Notes: generated by a model not told the origin, from the letters alone. Counted from the stretch's first letter, positions 23,501 through 36,320 are shown. The stretch is 64,000 nt of DNA from Hirudinaria manillensis (GCA_034509925.1 CM067527.1:3600001-3664000), one strand, 5' to 3'. Numbers and translations: made by a program.

Positions 23501-26500
23501 TCGTTCTTGGCGAGGATGGTGAAGATGTCTTGGGAGACGCTCACCAGTATCGGGTCTGAAAGAGGACGAACGGATCAGATTGAAATGAATGACAACAGCT
23601 TGGACTACTAATATATTAATTATTTTTAATTGTCGAGAGAAAAAAAAATATCGTTCACCGACCGGAGCTGTGTTTGAGGAAAATGGAGATGACGAGGTTG
23701 CAGACGTCAGCTTCGACTGCTGCCGTGAACTGCGGGTCGACCTGAATCGGGGAGGATTTAAAAGTGAATCGATCAACTTCAAGTTAAGATGAAAATTAAC
23801 TTTTTTCTTTGGTCAAAAAGCAATAATCTGTTTATAATTTTTGTTCTTTGTCAATTCCTTGATGCTCGATTTAGCATCATTCGAGAGTAATCGCAGACGA
23901 TTATGATTATCATGGCACAACCTAATTTCTAATTATGTTGTATATTCATCTAATTTTGCCTTTTTTGCACTAAAACACTAAAAAACCAAATCAAATCTTC
24001 GAACCTCCAGAATGATGGCCAGAGACTCGAGACACAGGTTCAAGATCTCGGAAGAGAACTGGGTCGCCACGGCGACGACCCCGTCGACCAGTTCCCTTAT
24101 GAAGGGTCGGAGGGTGGCGGGCGACTCCTTGAAGTGCTGGCAGTACTCGCACACCGACCTGACTCCGCAGATGCGCAGGCAGGTGTCTTGGTTCGGTTTT
24201 ATGCTGGCAACCGTGGCTTGCATGAACCTGTTGATGAAGCGTTGATTCAGTTAATTTGAGTTATTTTACAGACCCAAATCAAGAATGGTGTTACAAAGTG
24301 ATTTGTATTATTTGTGCATTTTATTCATGTTTGTCATTTATATTTGTAAAATAATAAACAAAATATCATTTGCAATCAAGCATGAATAATAATTACGCCT
24401 AAGATGCAACTCACTTTTCGAGAAGGCTCATATCCATGAACGATGCAAACCTCGAAGCGAGCCAGATCGCTCGGCCAATCAAAAGAGGGGGAGCTGTAAT
24501 AAATTAATACTAATTATTATCCAACAAAACACATTCCAACTGTCAACATTTCCAAGTGCATTATTGATCCTCCTGAGTTCAATTCAAAACAACTACAAAC
24601 CGTCCTGCGACAAAATGGGGAGGATGACGTTTTCCAAGAGTCCCAGGACGTCAAAGTCCTGCTGTTGGCTGCCATCGCCCTTGGAATTGCTGATGTACTG
24701 GCAGGCTGTTCCGATAGCCAGTAGCGTTGCTTCCATCAACTTCCACCTTCAACGACAATGCTTGATGATTCAGAGATCAATTAGAGTCAATAAGGTATCT
24801 GGAGGTTATTGAGAGTGATTTGTGGCAGCATAAGTTGGGTTGCAAGTAATATATAATAATATATAAGTGTTGCTTGCCAGAATGAAAAAGTCCGGACCGA
24901 TCAATTGAATCAATACAAAAATAAATCCTGCTTGCAAACATAAATCGATCTTCTTTTGAAAGCAATTGACGTCTGAAATGTCAAACCTGATTGCCAAGTA
25001 ACGAATCCTACCATTTTTCATCATTGGCCATCTTCATGGCTTCTGCATTCCTGATCTGCTTCTGAGTGGCGCCGTTGAGGGAGGTGATGCAGCATCTCGG
25101 AAAAGTGGCAAATATGGTCTGAAAGGAGTCGGAACAATTGAATCCACGTGACAAATTACAGGAGTCGATTGCAACCCGATGACTCTATTTAATAATTACT
25201 GCACTAAATTTCAGGCCAGAAGCAAAGGAAGTTGCGGAGCAGAACCGACCGTCAGGAGGTCTTTTGCAGAAACCCTGACACTGTACATCAGAGACTCCTC
25301 CTCTTCGTCCTCCACGAAGTGGTTCGGATTTCTCATCCACTTGTGAACCTGAAATGACGAAGCAATCGCTGACACTTGCTTCCAACCGTTGCCTTGACGA
25401 CGAAAGGTAAACATCCGTCGTCGTCGGTTACCTGTTCCTCGGTAATCTGCATGAATATGATGAGGTAGTGGAACATTTGTTCTGATGCCTTCTTCACCCT
25501 GCCTTTCAAGGTCACGACCTCAAGCAGTATGTGAATAAAGTCAAAGAGACTTTCTATGAAACTCCCGTGCCCTATGATCTTGCCTGCGACGATGAATTAT
25601 AATTTAAGCAACTTAATTTATTAGTTAAATCAATAACAATAATAATAATAATAATAATAAATCGAATATAATGAATTTTAGAATTAGTAAATATTCTTTC
25701 ACTTGCAGATCAACAAATATTTCCAACCATAGCCCAGAATTGATTAAAGAAAACTAAGAAGCAACTAGATCTAAACCACTTAAGCAAGTGATTGTTACAG
25801 ACATGTTGTCAAGCAATGGCAATGAATCCAATAATAATAACAATAATAAAATAATAATAATTGCATCATTGGAGAGAAAGGAATAAGTTTAATATTGAAG
25901 GACATTAGGCACCAACAAAATAATAATCTTACAATCAGAATCAACAGGCTCCTCTAGATCTTCAAATCCACCAATCGCCGTTTGAACGTATCTGAAGTAA
26001 ACAAAACATGCGAATGTCATTGAAAGTGCATTTGTTTAATTCATTCAATTTAATGAATTAATCCATAAAAACCTTCTTGGTTTTTAGTAGTTCTTAAAAC
26101 GTTTGCATTCATCAGAAAATAATATCATAATCGTAGATTGCATAATTAATTATTTAATCACGGCTTACGACTCAGCAGTGGCAGTGAGAGAGAACCAGAC
26201 GGCCTCCAAGATTGGCTGGATGCACTTGGTCATGTGATTAGGGAACGAGCGAATGAGGAGCGTCAGTGTCTGAAAGGTCAACGTATCGAGCCAATGACGG
26301 GTAATAGAATCGAGGTCGCACACTTGACTAATCACGAAAAGCATTTACGAATTTTGACAAATAAATTAACATCATTCAAACAAATATTTAAAATAAATTC
26401 CGAGTATACTTTGACAATCTCCATCTTCAGCCCGTTATCTGAAACAAGTGGCTCCTGGCTCCGGAGGTAGGCCATGAAAAGTTCGAGGAAGTTCGGAAGG

Positions 26501-27988
26501 ATGGGGAAGAGAAGTGCTTTGGCAGTGCCCTGGAGAGGTAAAAGAGTGTTTTGAAATGAAATTTCTCTTAATTAATCAGAAATTAAAATAATGCATTTTC
26601 CTTAGCTGATAAAATAATCTAAAATTCATAAACATTTGTGACCATCAGAACCAAAAATAAATAAAAATAACAAAAATAATTCTCACAGCATTGGTTGCAT
26701 TTTCTTCGGCTATGATGGAGACGCAGTTGAAAATGATGCATACTGCCCTCGATCTTGTCCTAACGCTGAAGTCCTGCAATAGTAAAAATGAAAATGATGA
26801 ACAGGTTCTGAATCAGATTTAATTCTAATTTTTCATTTTTAAAATCAATTCTTTAATCACCTGACTCATCTGGAGGATCTTGCAAAGCTCTGGGAAGAGA
26901 ACTGGAGCTATGTGATGGACCTGAGTGCCTGTGATCTCGCGACTGAATTCTGTGATTTTGAGAATTCGTTTTAGATTGTGAGCTATTGAATTCCTAAATG
27001 GCTAATTATTTTTATCTTAATTTGCCATATCTAAATTCAAAACATTCAAAAATCCAATCAGTTTAGCTATACGCTCAATTTTAAAGACCCCAGCAAGACT
27101 CCAAGTCATCATTTAAATTTTAAGCATTCCATCTTTTACCAGAAACATCCAAGTTTGAGGAACAGCACAGAGCAAGAGATAGGAATTGCCAAATGCTAAC
27201 CTAATAGAACCCTCGTGGCTCCGTGAATGTAGTCGTGGTTTCCACTGGTCAGAGCCCTCATTAAGATGCCAAAAAGGTCGGGCCAGGCTTCCGGCCAATC
27301 CCAGGAGGCTATGGCCGAGACGACGTATGCAACGCTGGAACGAATCTTGCTTATGGACTCACTCAACCCATTAACGATCAACTCTCTGATGGCAGCCTTG
27401 GCCTGGTTGAGTAAAAACAAAAGCTCAAAAATTGCATCTGACTAAATTTATGCCATTAAAACAATTTCAATATAATATTGTGAAGCTCTCATCTTTTATG
27501 GAGCCAATATCACTTAAAAGAAACAACAATTTACCTGGTCTGTGGCTTCAGGACTCACAAATTTCTCTGAAACGGAAGTCCAATGGGCTTCAACGTACTG
27601 CTTGAGGACAATGGATGAAAGCTGGCGGATGGCAAGAGGTCCCGAAGGGTCTATTACCAGTTCTGCCAACATCACCCCATACTCTGAAATGCATTTTTTT
27701 AATCCTAATTAATATTTGGACAAAACAAGACAAAACTGAACAATGTAACAAAAAATTAGTTATCCCATTTTAATTAAGAAATAACTGTAGTGCAAAGCAT
27801 AACCCTGCACTTAGACAACCTTCAGTAGCCTCTAGAAATTTCAAATTCTTTTCCCCTGTAATTCTTTGTTCATGGTCTGGTGAAAGTATTGCGGTAAGAT
27901 TTTCAACAAGCGCCTGTTTCAAGGCTGGACCCCTGTCGTACGTTCCGGCTGATAAATTATTGCTATTATTTTGGCTATCTTCCTGCAT
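20563..27988 (-). CDS. IPO9: Importin-9, 25 coding exons
   Basis: A nuclear import receptor of the importin-beta superfamily; its cargos include histones, actin and ribosomal proteins. Exons on the minus strand: 27988-27820, 27683-27535, 27402-27201, 26949-26861, 26773-26687, 26529-26410, 26269-26169, 25991-25933, 25583-25432, 25348-25250, 25118-25012, 24746-24601, 24493-24415, 24227-24005, 23741-23663, 23555-23407, 23169-23041, 22806-22734, 22510-22308, 22043-21877, 21677-21547, 21451-21348, 21270-21138, 20970-20894, 20679-20563. All borders are GT-AG and all phases agree; the joined frame is 3144 nt, 1047 aa (human 1041). Landmarks are the Ran-binding N-terminal HEAT region ([39 protein letters not shown]), [57 protein letters not shown], and the acidic loop (exon 23, about 20 Asp/Glu) near the C-terminus. 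The first donor (GTTGTC) is the weakest. Appears complete and intact. Confidence 0.96.
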
Positions 27989-29019
27989 TGCAGTAACTTA
28001 AGTTATCAAACGTGCACACAGTCGATTGTTTGTAATCAGTTTAGAGATGCGAAAAAAATGCAGAAGCCGCAATCTGAAACGGGAGGCCAATTTACAAAAA
28101 TGTGAGCGAAAAACCGTACGACCACTACGCGCTATAGCGAATATTTTCAAGTAGGGATTAGATTAAAATATGAAAACATTTGTTTACTGTCATTAGATTA
28201 ATATGTTATTTTAAAATAAAATGCAAAACATATTTTCTGGAGTACATTGCAACGTTTATTTGAAATTTAATTTTCACTTAATTTGCATGTCTCGATTCCA
28301 GCATGCACAGAAAATGGCGTATTAAGAGGAAATGGTTTATCAGTGTCCAGTTATGGGAGAGGTCATCTTCTTTAATTGTAGCAACATGATGCTAGAACCA
28401 ACAAATATTGTATTGTTAACGTACTTTGCAGGGTTCGCGAAGGGCATAAGCTGCCCTCAAATCTATAATTGGCATGTAATTCTTTGAAGAATCGGAACAT
28501 TATCCAGTTAATATTCACTTCGAAGTCCTTTTCAGTTTAAAAATTGGCAATGTCCTACTTGCCGTCATTATTTTAATACCGAAGGACTCGGAAGAAAAAT
28601 TCGATTTTTTTGTTAAGTAAATAAGTTTATTTCTGTTTGCTTAATAAAGTTTTATCAAATCTTTTGTGATCGAGATACTTAAGTTGGCCTTAATGCGATG
28701 CATTTACAGAAAGTTTAAATTCTAAGTTCTAAATACATAATATTATTATAATTGTAGCAATAACACTTACAACCAGAATGGAAGTCCGTGATAAGCCCTC
28801 TAAAAATTAGTATAAATAATTATATTATAATTTTTTTAAAATAAATATATTTAATATTTAATAAAATTTTAATTAAATAACAAATAACTATAGGATTTAT
28901 ATTCAGTATTTTTTCCTCATAAAAATTGCATCGTCGACGAACAAAACGCTGTACAGACAAGATATCAGTTACTCATATTCCAATTGTTCAGCTCTACTTA
29001 CGAACGATAGCACTTGAAA
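27989..29019. promoter_or_regulatory. Divergent intergenic region IPO9 / Aly-REF
   Basis: About 1 kb between two head-to-head starts, so it should hold both promoters. It is AT-rich with no clear TATA box. It also contains an 18-nt word (28356-28373 region) identical to part of the RRM coding sequence at about 29276-29293. Confidence 0.4.
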
Positions 29020-29592
29020 ATGTCCACCTTCAACAACACGAAAATGGAAGTTGACTATAATCCGCTTCAGAGGAAAGATAAGAAAATGACGACCATGGGC
29101 GCGAGAAAATTCGGTGCGAACAAGGTATTCAGCAACGACAGGAAGTGCAGGATTCTCATCGACAACCTGCACTTCAGCGTGACTGGGAAAGACCTTGAAT
29201 GCCTTTTCGGCACAATCGGTGCCGTCAGGAAAGCAGCAATATTTTTCAGGGAGGACGGCTCTAGCACTGGGACCGGAGAGGTCATCTTCTTTAGGCACAC
29301 TGATGCCACGAATGCAATGAAGAGGTTCAACAATATGACACTCGACGGAAGACAAATGAAGATGAAGTTCGTCTCTGACAGGTCAGAGACCTTTCCTCTC
29401 AAAAACGAACAAGGAAAACAAAAGTTCGAAAAATCGGATAAAAACTTCCGCCAGTCATTCAAGAGTAGCAAATCAAGAGTCTTCAAAAAGCACCAGAAGA
29501 AGGAGACAGAAATCAGCAAAGAACAGCTCGACATGGACATTGACGAGTACATGTCCGATACAAAGAAGGTCGTACCTGTAATTCAATGCTAG
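29020..29592 (+). CDS. ALYREF: Aly/REF-family RNA export adaptor
   Basis: A nuclear RNA-binding adaptor of the TREX mRNA export pathway. Intronless, 190 aa. The start is the ATG at 29020; an upstream in-frame TTG is not a start. One RRM spans about residues 43-118 with RNP2-like ILIDNL and RNP1-like GTGEVIFF, and KKAAVHY-like spacing (VRKAAIFF) characteristic of the family. A basic linker (about 128-163) follows. The C-terminal LDMDIDEYM (170-178) matches the LDxxLDxY motif of the FoP/Aly C-terminal domain. It lacks the long RGG tracts of vertebrate ALYREF and may be a divergent paralogue. AATAAA lies at 29647-29652. It diverges from IPO9. Confidence 0.85.
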   Translation: MSTFNNTKMEVDYNPLQRKDKKMTTMGARKFGANKVFSNDRKCRILIDNLHFSVTGKDLECLFGTIGAVRKAAIFFREDGSSTGTGEVIFFRHTDATNAMKRFNNMTLDGRQMKMKFVSDRSETFPLKNEQGKQKFEKSDKNFRQSFKSSKSRVFKKHQKKETEISKEQLDMDIDEYMSDTKKVVPVIQC

Positions 29593-30750
29593 TTTTCGAC
29601 ATTGGAGCAACCATTATCCCAAGGATCTAATTTCTCTAAAAGTTTCAATAAATATTTAAGTAATAAATGAATAATAATAAAATGTTTAAATAAAAATTCA
29701 TGTACAACATAAAAAACAATGTCTTGGTCGCTATTTTATATTTACAAACAGCTTTTACGTAAACATGTGCATAATTAAAAATTATTCCTGAGCGAATAAG
29801 GGAACAATTCATTTGGGATAAAAGAGAATTAACCGCCTTTTTATGTACTTCATGTAGAGAAAATAAACAATGATAATATTAATAATGATTGTAATATTAA
29901 AAATAATAATAAATCTGAGATGCATCGCAAATGTGGCAAACAAATTCTATGATTTTATTTTTATTTTCGATTTATTTTAGTTTTGTTAAAATTTCTCCGT
30001 CAAATAATGACATGAGTTTGCGGACATTAACATAAAGGACATTTTCTTTTAGAAACTGGAAACTTCGCGAATCAACGGAATAGAAAATTGAACTTGAACG
30101 TTGAACGTTAAATAATCCAATCAAAATTAATGAGAAATTTTGTTAATTTATTTTTTTGACATAGTATAATACAATATAGCGTACGGAAGAGGGTGGACAT
30201 GAGTACAACCGAACTTAACTACGTATTACTTAGTTTAAAATACTCCAGTCGTAATAACTAATAACATCCAATGAGTAATGATACCTTCGAGCAGTTGCCA
30301 ATATAAGGTAAGCACGTGTCAGGAGACATGGCTGATCGATTAACAATTTTGTCATCGATTGCAGAACTTGTTGAGAGATAGACTTCAGCAGGAAATAAGA
30401 ATTTACGTATTTGCTGGTTTCCAAACAAATATTTTAAGTGTACGGTTATCCAAAAAATAGATACAAAAAGAAGTTTAAATCGAAATCCACGAACCTATCA
30501 ATATTTAATGCAAAGTCATCATACAACGCAAAGGTGGTTCTGAATGTCACAAATGTCACCAATTTCTTATAACTTAAGAACAAATGCGCAAATTCAGGTT
30601 TTCCAAATTTTATTTAAAACCGAGTGAATGAGATATTTGAATTAGAATTAATTTGTTATTAAAAAAAATAAATTCTTAGAAATAATAATAGTTATTAATC
30701 ACATAATTTCAATAAGTTGATCACTCCACATTCTTTTGTATTGGTTGGTT
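29593..30750. other. Intergenic; left edge of inhibitor array
   Basis: AT-rich DNA with no supportable coding exon. It includes the 3' flank of the Aly/REF gene (+) and of the first inhibitor gene (-), which converge. Confidence 0.5.
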
Positions 30751-31518
30751 TTAGGCACAAGTGCAGGGAAATTCGCAACCATTTTCATCCTTTGCAAAAC
30801 CATTTGGACAGAACATTCTGCAACGCCCTCTAGCACAAACTGAAAGAAAACTTTACGCTGTCCACGATCATAATTCTTCTGAACATTAAAACGAAAACAA
30901 AAATGAGTACAAATAAATAAATATATTTTGATCGAGTTTGCACGGTGGTGATAATTAATACTGAATGTTATCATTTACAATTTATAAAAGCATTATTGTA
31001 AAAACAGCATATAATTATTGTATTCCAAATCAATATTTAAGTATCGAAATATTGAGTTGGTACTTACGACATTCTCCATCAGAGCAGACTTGAGCTTCAG
31101 AGCATGTTTTGCCCTTTTCATCACACATGAAACTTGTTATGTTATTATGTAACAATTTAAACACCAAAGATTCGTGAACTTACCCCGCAATCTGAAATAA
31201 CAACGAATTTAATTTTAGAGGAAGCTTTAAATTTAATATATTTAAAAAAAAAGCTTTGAAACTGGATAAAAATCTATCTAAAAAACTATAGATCTTGATA
31301 TATTTTTGCTAGAAACCATTTTTTGCTTGGTACTCTTTTGCCGGCCATTTAAACTTTTCTACTTAAACTCCACGTTGCCACTACTTAAAAGATTCTAAAA
31401 CGAAATAGCAAAACTAAGGGCTAACTAAATCTCTTAATTAAGGACCTTACTCACCTGTAGCACTGGTGAATGCAACTGCAGAGAGGAGGAGGAAGCAGCA
31501 GATTACAACGGCCTTCAT
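30751..31518 (-). CDS. Antistasin-type protease inhibitor A1 (P1 Arg)
   Basis: A secreted serine-protease inhibitor of the single-domain antistasin family. Exons 31518-31455, 31191-31184, 31113-31068 and 30839-30751 give 68 aa. The signal peptide ([20 protein letters not shown]) has its own exon. An 8-nt microexon codes Asp-Cys-Gly. The last two exons give [15 protein letters not shown] and the reactive-loop half with the family-typical [12 protein letters not shown] end. All ten cysteines are present. By alignment to hirustasin, P1 is the Arg after Cys6 (GRC-R-MFC), predicting trypsin-like or kallikrein targets. A 5' UTR intron is likely: acceptor AATTTAG 13 nt before the ATG and donor at 31645. 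TATA-like CATATAAG lies near 31695. Confidence 0.9.
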
Positions 31519-32612
31519 GTCTGACGATCTTTCTAAATTATTTAATCAACTATTTCATGTTTTATTTGTTTAATAATATGAAAAAATATGAATTTAATAA
31601 CAAAATTAAATTTGTACAATTATCCATATGTTAAAATAGTATTACCAAGAAGTAACCAAAAGAACTACTGGGACTAGCCTGACAAAAGGAGCTTATATGT
31701 AAAAAAAAGTAGCTGTACATCAGGAAGCGCCAGCAAGTACATCAAATTCATAAAATTACTTCCGACATCTATGTTCTACATTAATTTTTGTGACTGACCT
31801 AGAAACGACATTAAACATCACATTTGTCATCTTCAAAGTGCCACATACAGTTGCTGTGAAACTGTTGCTTCAGGCATAGAGATATCAGAAATTCATCGCC
31901 TTGCAGTAAATTTGACAATACCATCTGCCATACCGACACTTTTGTCCTTGGAGGAGTATTTTTGACTACTTTTGAAGGATAGAAATAGGATTGCTTTAGA
32001 AATAGTTAAATGTAGAAATTAAAATGAGTAGAAATGTGATTGCTGAGAAGTAGTTAAATACTTAAACTTAATACTGTGATTAGGATCTCTTAAAATTGTT
32101 GAATATTTTGTTTTAATTTAGATTTATTAACTGAAATTTGAGACAATGCTTCTAATGTTTCTAGTCACAGTGTATGAATTTCTAAAGCCAGATTTCTAAA
32201 GCATTATTCACAATCTATTATTATTTTACCTCGTATTTCTGAAGTAAAGTTATTTCTAAAGTTGTTTTAAGACAAATAACGATCATTTGAAATGCCTTAT
32301 TTTTTGGCTTAATTTGGATCTCACTTGTTAAACAGGGCAGCGTACAACGTGTACAAGAGCAGCTAGATCAACGTGATACATATGGATGTAGTTTGTAATA
32401 AGACGAGTTTATAGTAATAAGGCCCGGTAGATTTCCTGTTCGACCAGACTGAATAATGTAAATAACTATTTTTATGGGAATATAACATATTGCAGTTAAG
32501 AATAAATAAAAAAAATAAAGAAAGTTAAGATAAGTCGGTGAATTAAAACACATCTTATTATTTTAAAAGTCTTTTTTGATACTTCTATATAAGCTTTTTT
32601 TCCACAGCGTTG
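31519..32612. other. Intergenic, no gene recognised
   Basis: Holds the 5' leader and promoter of A1 (TATA-like box near 31695), then AT-rich DNA without supportable exons. Confidence 0.5.
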
Positions 32613-32970
32613 TCCAAGAACGAAAATTAAACGTTTCAAACGGAAAAAGTACGTTCGAATCACTTACAATGTAACTGTATTTTTTTTACTTGTAATAGTT
32701 TGGCTGACTATTATTAACAAGCAACATGTTTTAGCAACAACATCGGATCGATTTGCTCGCACTTAGTTGGAGATCATACTTTGCCGGTCCAACAAAGAAG
32801 AGGGAAGGGCCCCAAAATAGCAGACGATAAAGCCACATTAGCCCGCCCCTCTCCCGCACGTTGCTTGTAAAAATAGTCAGCCAAACTATTGCAAGTAAAA
32901 AAATACAGTTACATTGTAAGTGATTCGAACGTACTTTTTCCGTTTGAAACGTTTAATTGTCATTCTTGGA
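32613..32970. mobile_element. Foldback MITE-like element with ~112-bp inverted repeats
   Basis: The arms 32613-32727 and 32859-32970 are near-perfect reverse complements, both beginning TCCAAGAA and sharing the core AAACGTTTCAAACGGAAAAA. They enclose about 130 bp of unique, GC-richer DNA without coding capacity. Terminal inverted repeats with a non-coding core fit a non-autonomous DNA transposon. I do not see a clear target-site duplication, so the termini and superfamily remain uncertain. Confidence 0.75.
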
Positions 32971-33566
32971 ATTCAATAAATTCAAATTATAGTCAACAAT
33001 AGAAAGAATTTGAGGTCGCTACTTCAAATAAGTTGAAATCAATCTTTTCTTAATGAAGGAATTAATAGAAAAGGCATTTGAGTAGGAGAATTGGGCATGA
33101 TGTAACTGAAGATATCAATTAGTATCCATCATTTGCAGATCTGAAGTCTTATCTATTTAAACATTTTCACCTTTTGGCCATTTCTTCGAAAATAAAAATG
33201 TAAATTAGTGTCTGATGAACTGCAATTTCACTAACTCCCCATAAACATAAATCAATTTATCTCTTTAAAATAAATCTAATAGCTAACCAGTAATATGTTA
33301 ACACAAGAGGTCACAAACCCAAACTTAAATATAACAAATTCTCATTTGACACCGTCAAGTGACTCTTTTTCAATTCAAGCACAATTTTGGTTTAATGGAT
33401 TGGATTTAGATAAATTTATTTGCATTGAAATAGGAATTTCGGCAAATTTTAAACCCAAATTACCTCAAAATATTAAATAAAGTTTTTTTTAAATTTCAGA
33501 AAAATAAATTGAACAATTAATTCGGCAGAACTTGAGTCCAATTTCATGTAAATTACTTTCTCCAAT
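32971..33566. other. Intergenic, no gene recognised
   Basis: AT-rich spacer. A 61-codon plus-strand frame near 33295 shows no family features and I do not call it. Confidence 0.5.
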
Positions 33567-34290
33567 TCATGCACACGTGCATGGATATTCACATCCATTT
33601 TCATCTTTCAGGAAACCGTTTCGGCACAAGATCCTGCATCGAATTTTGGTGCAAACTGCAAAGAAAACATGAAATCATGAAATGATCTTATATTCAGTAT
33701 AGCATCTCATTGTAACAGAATTTTAAAGAAACTATTTCAAAAATAAATGATTAAATGAAATGCAATTACAAATATTTCATATTTACATTCACATCTATAT
33801 TTTCATTTATTTATCCAATTTTAAAGTGCATAATTCTATATTTAAATGCAATAATGCATTTGATAAATTATTTAGTACATTAATAATATTTAATCAATAC
33901 TAATTAATCTGGCAATTAATTTAGAGGAATATTTTTGACGATGAGTCAATCTAAATATAATCTTTATACGTACCACAAACACCATTTGAACAGACCTGTC
34001 CTCCAGAGCAAGTTTTACCCTGTTTGTCAATCAAACCAACATTTACTTTATTATTAACCATTTGGACTTACATTCAAGAGCTCACCCCACAATCTGAAAT
34101 TGGATTACGAAGTCATTTTAAAATTTAATCTTAAGAAATTAAGAAATAACATTATTAAGCATATAAAAGACATAAGAGAAAACCACAAAAAGCTATTGAG
34201 TGTTGGAGATTTAAAACAAAATTTAAAACCTGCGGCATTGGCGACGAAAAGTCCAGCGAGGAGGAGACAGCAAAATACAATGACCTTCAT
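33567..34290 (-). CDS. Antistasin-type protease inhibitor A2 (P1 Arg)
   Basis: A secreted single-domain antistasin-family inhibitor, 67 aa. Exons are 34290-34230 (signal peptide [20 protein letters not shown]), 34093-34086 (8-nt microexon, Asp-Cys-Gly), 34019-33974 ([15 protein letters not shown]) and 33655-33567 ([10 protein letters not shown] ... [12 protein letters not shown]). All ten cysteines are present. P1-P1' aligns as Arg-Ile, the same pair as in hirustasin, so tissue kallikrein/trypsin-like targets are the best guess. The exon 1 donor (GTTTTA) is weak but sits where its relatives splice. A 5' UTR acceptor (TGTGACAG) lies 10 nt before the ATG, with a donor near 34381. It is head-to-head with the pseudogene at 35914. 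Confidence 0.9.
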
Positions 34291-35913
34291 TCTGAATAAT
34301 CTGTCACAAGAGGTATTTGCTTAACAAATAAATATTTGGTTTTGTCTAACTAATTTCATTACAAAATAAGTTATGAATACCTGATAAGCGACAGACTCAC
34401 AGATAATTTAGCTCATTATTGATTGTATTTATTTACATTTAGCAGACCCACAACGACATACACGCGGCGCCGACCAACCAATTTCATGCTTTAAATTAAT
34501 TTTTCTCACATTAAAACTACATTTGTCATTTTGAAATTAATAGCTGCATTAATATTTCATTGGTTTCAAGAATTATTAGAAGGGCAGAGCATGGTTATTA
34601 GTTAACCTCAAATATTTGCACGATCAGGTATTGCATAAGATTTGCATTGGAAGTATTTTTATATACAATTAAGAAAGACAATGTCTGGCGTTTAACAACT
34701 TATTTTATGCATGTAATTTACTTTTATCGCATTAAAACCACGTCTTTCACGATGAAATCAATAGATAAATTCAGAATCCAAACATCATGTATCATTGATA
34801 TTCCGAAATGACAGGAGACCGGAGAATGGTTATTCGTTGACCTTGAGGACGTGTTTTACAAACGCCCAATGAGTCACGAACAATACTGCGCAATTTGTTA
34901 GCCATAAATCTTGAAATATCTCTCTATTAGCCACATGTAAGTTGCCTCAGAGCCTAATATTATTATTAATAATATTATATAATATTATAACATTATTAAT
35001 CATTTAAATATTATTATTAATTATTAATTATTATTAATAATATTATATAATATTATAACATTATTAATCATTTAAATATGTAACGCAATTACAATTATAA
35101 TTATAATTATTTACATTTTGAAATTTAGCGAAATCGTGTCTCAGACAGTAATGCAGTAGTAGAGTTTTAATTCTACCCATTTACAATTGTGAATTAGGTA
35201 AAATCGTATATCAGTTAAAATTGAATTTTCATTGAATATCACAAAATTTAAAAAAATACGATTTTTAATAACAAAGATTAGAACTGATTAGAATGTTGTA
35301 ATGTTATCCGTTTAGAAAACATTTATTGAATATATTTATATTTATCATTGAATTTAACGGCATTACAAATAAAATTTTCGAAAACGTTCTTAAACTTTCG
35401 ATTTATTAATAATTATGAAATGAATGTTGGTAATTATTTATTAAGTAATTTATTCATGGTCTATGCTATAAGTGACAAATGTAATTGTTATTGCAGATGG
35501 CGTCGATGCGAAGAAATATTTTAAAATTAGATTAGAAATTTAAAAAGAATATTTTAATATTTAATTTTATTTTCACCGATGAACACAAGATAAATGTTTT
35601 TTAATTCTTAACGTACATTAAAACATGCCCAACAAGTCAAGTTAAGTTACATTTTCCAATATGTATATTATATTTATGAACTCATAAATATACCTTGAAC
35701 CTGAAATTCTAGTCTATTTAAAGCCATCCATCACAAACATATCTTATCGAATGCTATTGGTTAATTTTATTACGTTAACTTTGTTAATTAATACGTTGAA
35801 TAACGTTAATTAATGTTTAAATGTTGAGATATCACGCTATAGGATATATGATTTAATTTTAATATTAAAAAAAGTTTAATATTAGTTGGTTAAACTATTT
35901 CAGACTACCGGCG
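34291..35913. promoter_or_regulatory. Divergent intergenic region of an A2 / pseudogene pair
   Basis: About 1.6 kb of AT-rich DNA shared by two head-to-head genes. It includes a tandemly repeated AT block (about 34958-35075, two copies of a roughly 69-bp unit) and a TATA-like TATTTAAAG at 35715-35723 for the plus-strand copy. Segments (near 34900 and 35640-35770) recur in the other divergent pairs of the array. Confidence 0.5.
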
Positions 35914-36320
35914 ATGAAGATCCTGTGTTGCCTTCTTCTGGCTTCGTTTCTTTTGGTCAACATTGGTAAGTTTAAAGCCATCACTTTCATTCTTTGTACT
36001 TCATTCTTCGTCTCGTATTCCTTAGAATTAATTTACTCATATTTTTTTTTTATTAATTTCGTATTTCACTAATTTCAACTGAATTTAAAATTTAGGGACT
36101 TAAATGCTCAGGAGGCCAATATTGCGACAGCGAAATATGTAGTTTATATTTAAATTTTTATCCAAATTACTGTTTATTTATTTTTATGGTTATATATTTA
36201 ATTCCAGATAAAGGTACACAACTTCGGCTATGAAATAAAATATATCCAGTATGCAATCCTTATCGACGTCTGATGTACTGTCCAAAAGGAAAGAACGTGG
36301 ATGAAAATGGTTGCACCTAA
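35914..36320 (+). pseudogene. Antistasin-type inhibitor pseudogene
   Basis: The signal exon 35914-35965 ([17 protein letters not shown]) is intact with a good GTAAG donor. The N-terminal exon expected next is missing. The 46-nt exon 36096-36141 is recognisable ([14 protein letters not shown]). The reactive-loop exon 36250-36320 has lost Cys6 (Arg-Arg-Leu in its place) and, after ENGC, has small deletions that remove the last two cysteines and give an early stop. The intron between exons 1 and 3 is strongly shortened. The product could not fold as the family does, so I call a pseudogene. Confidence 0.85.
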
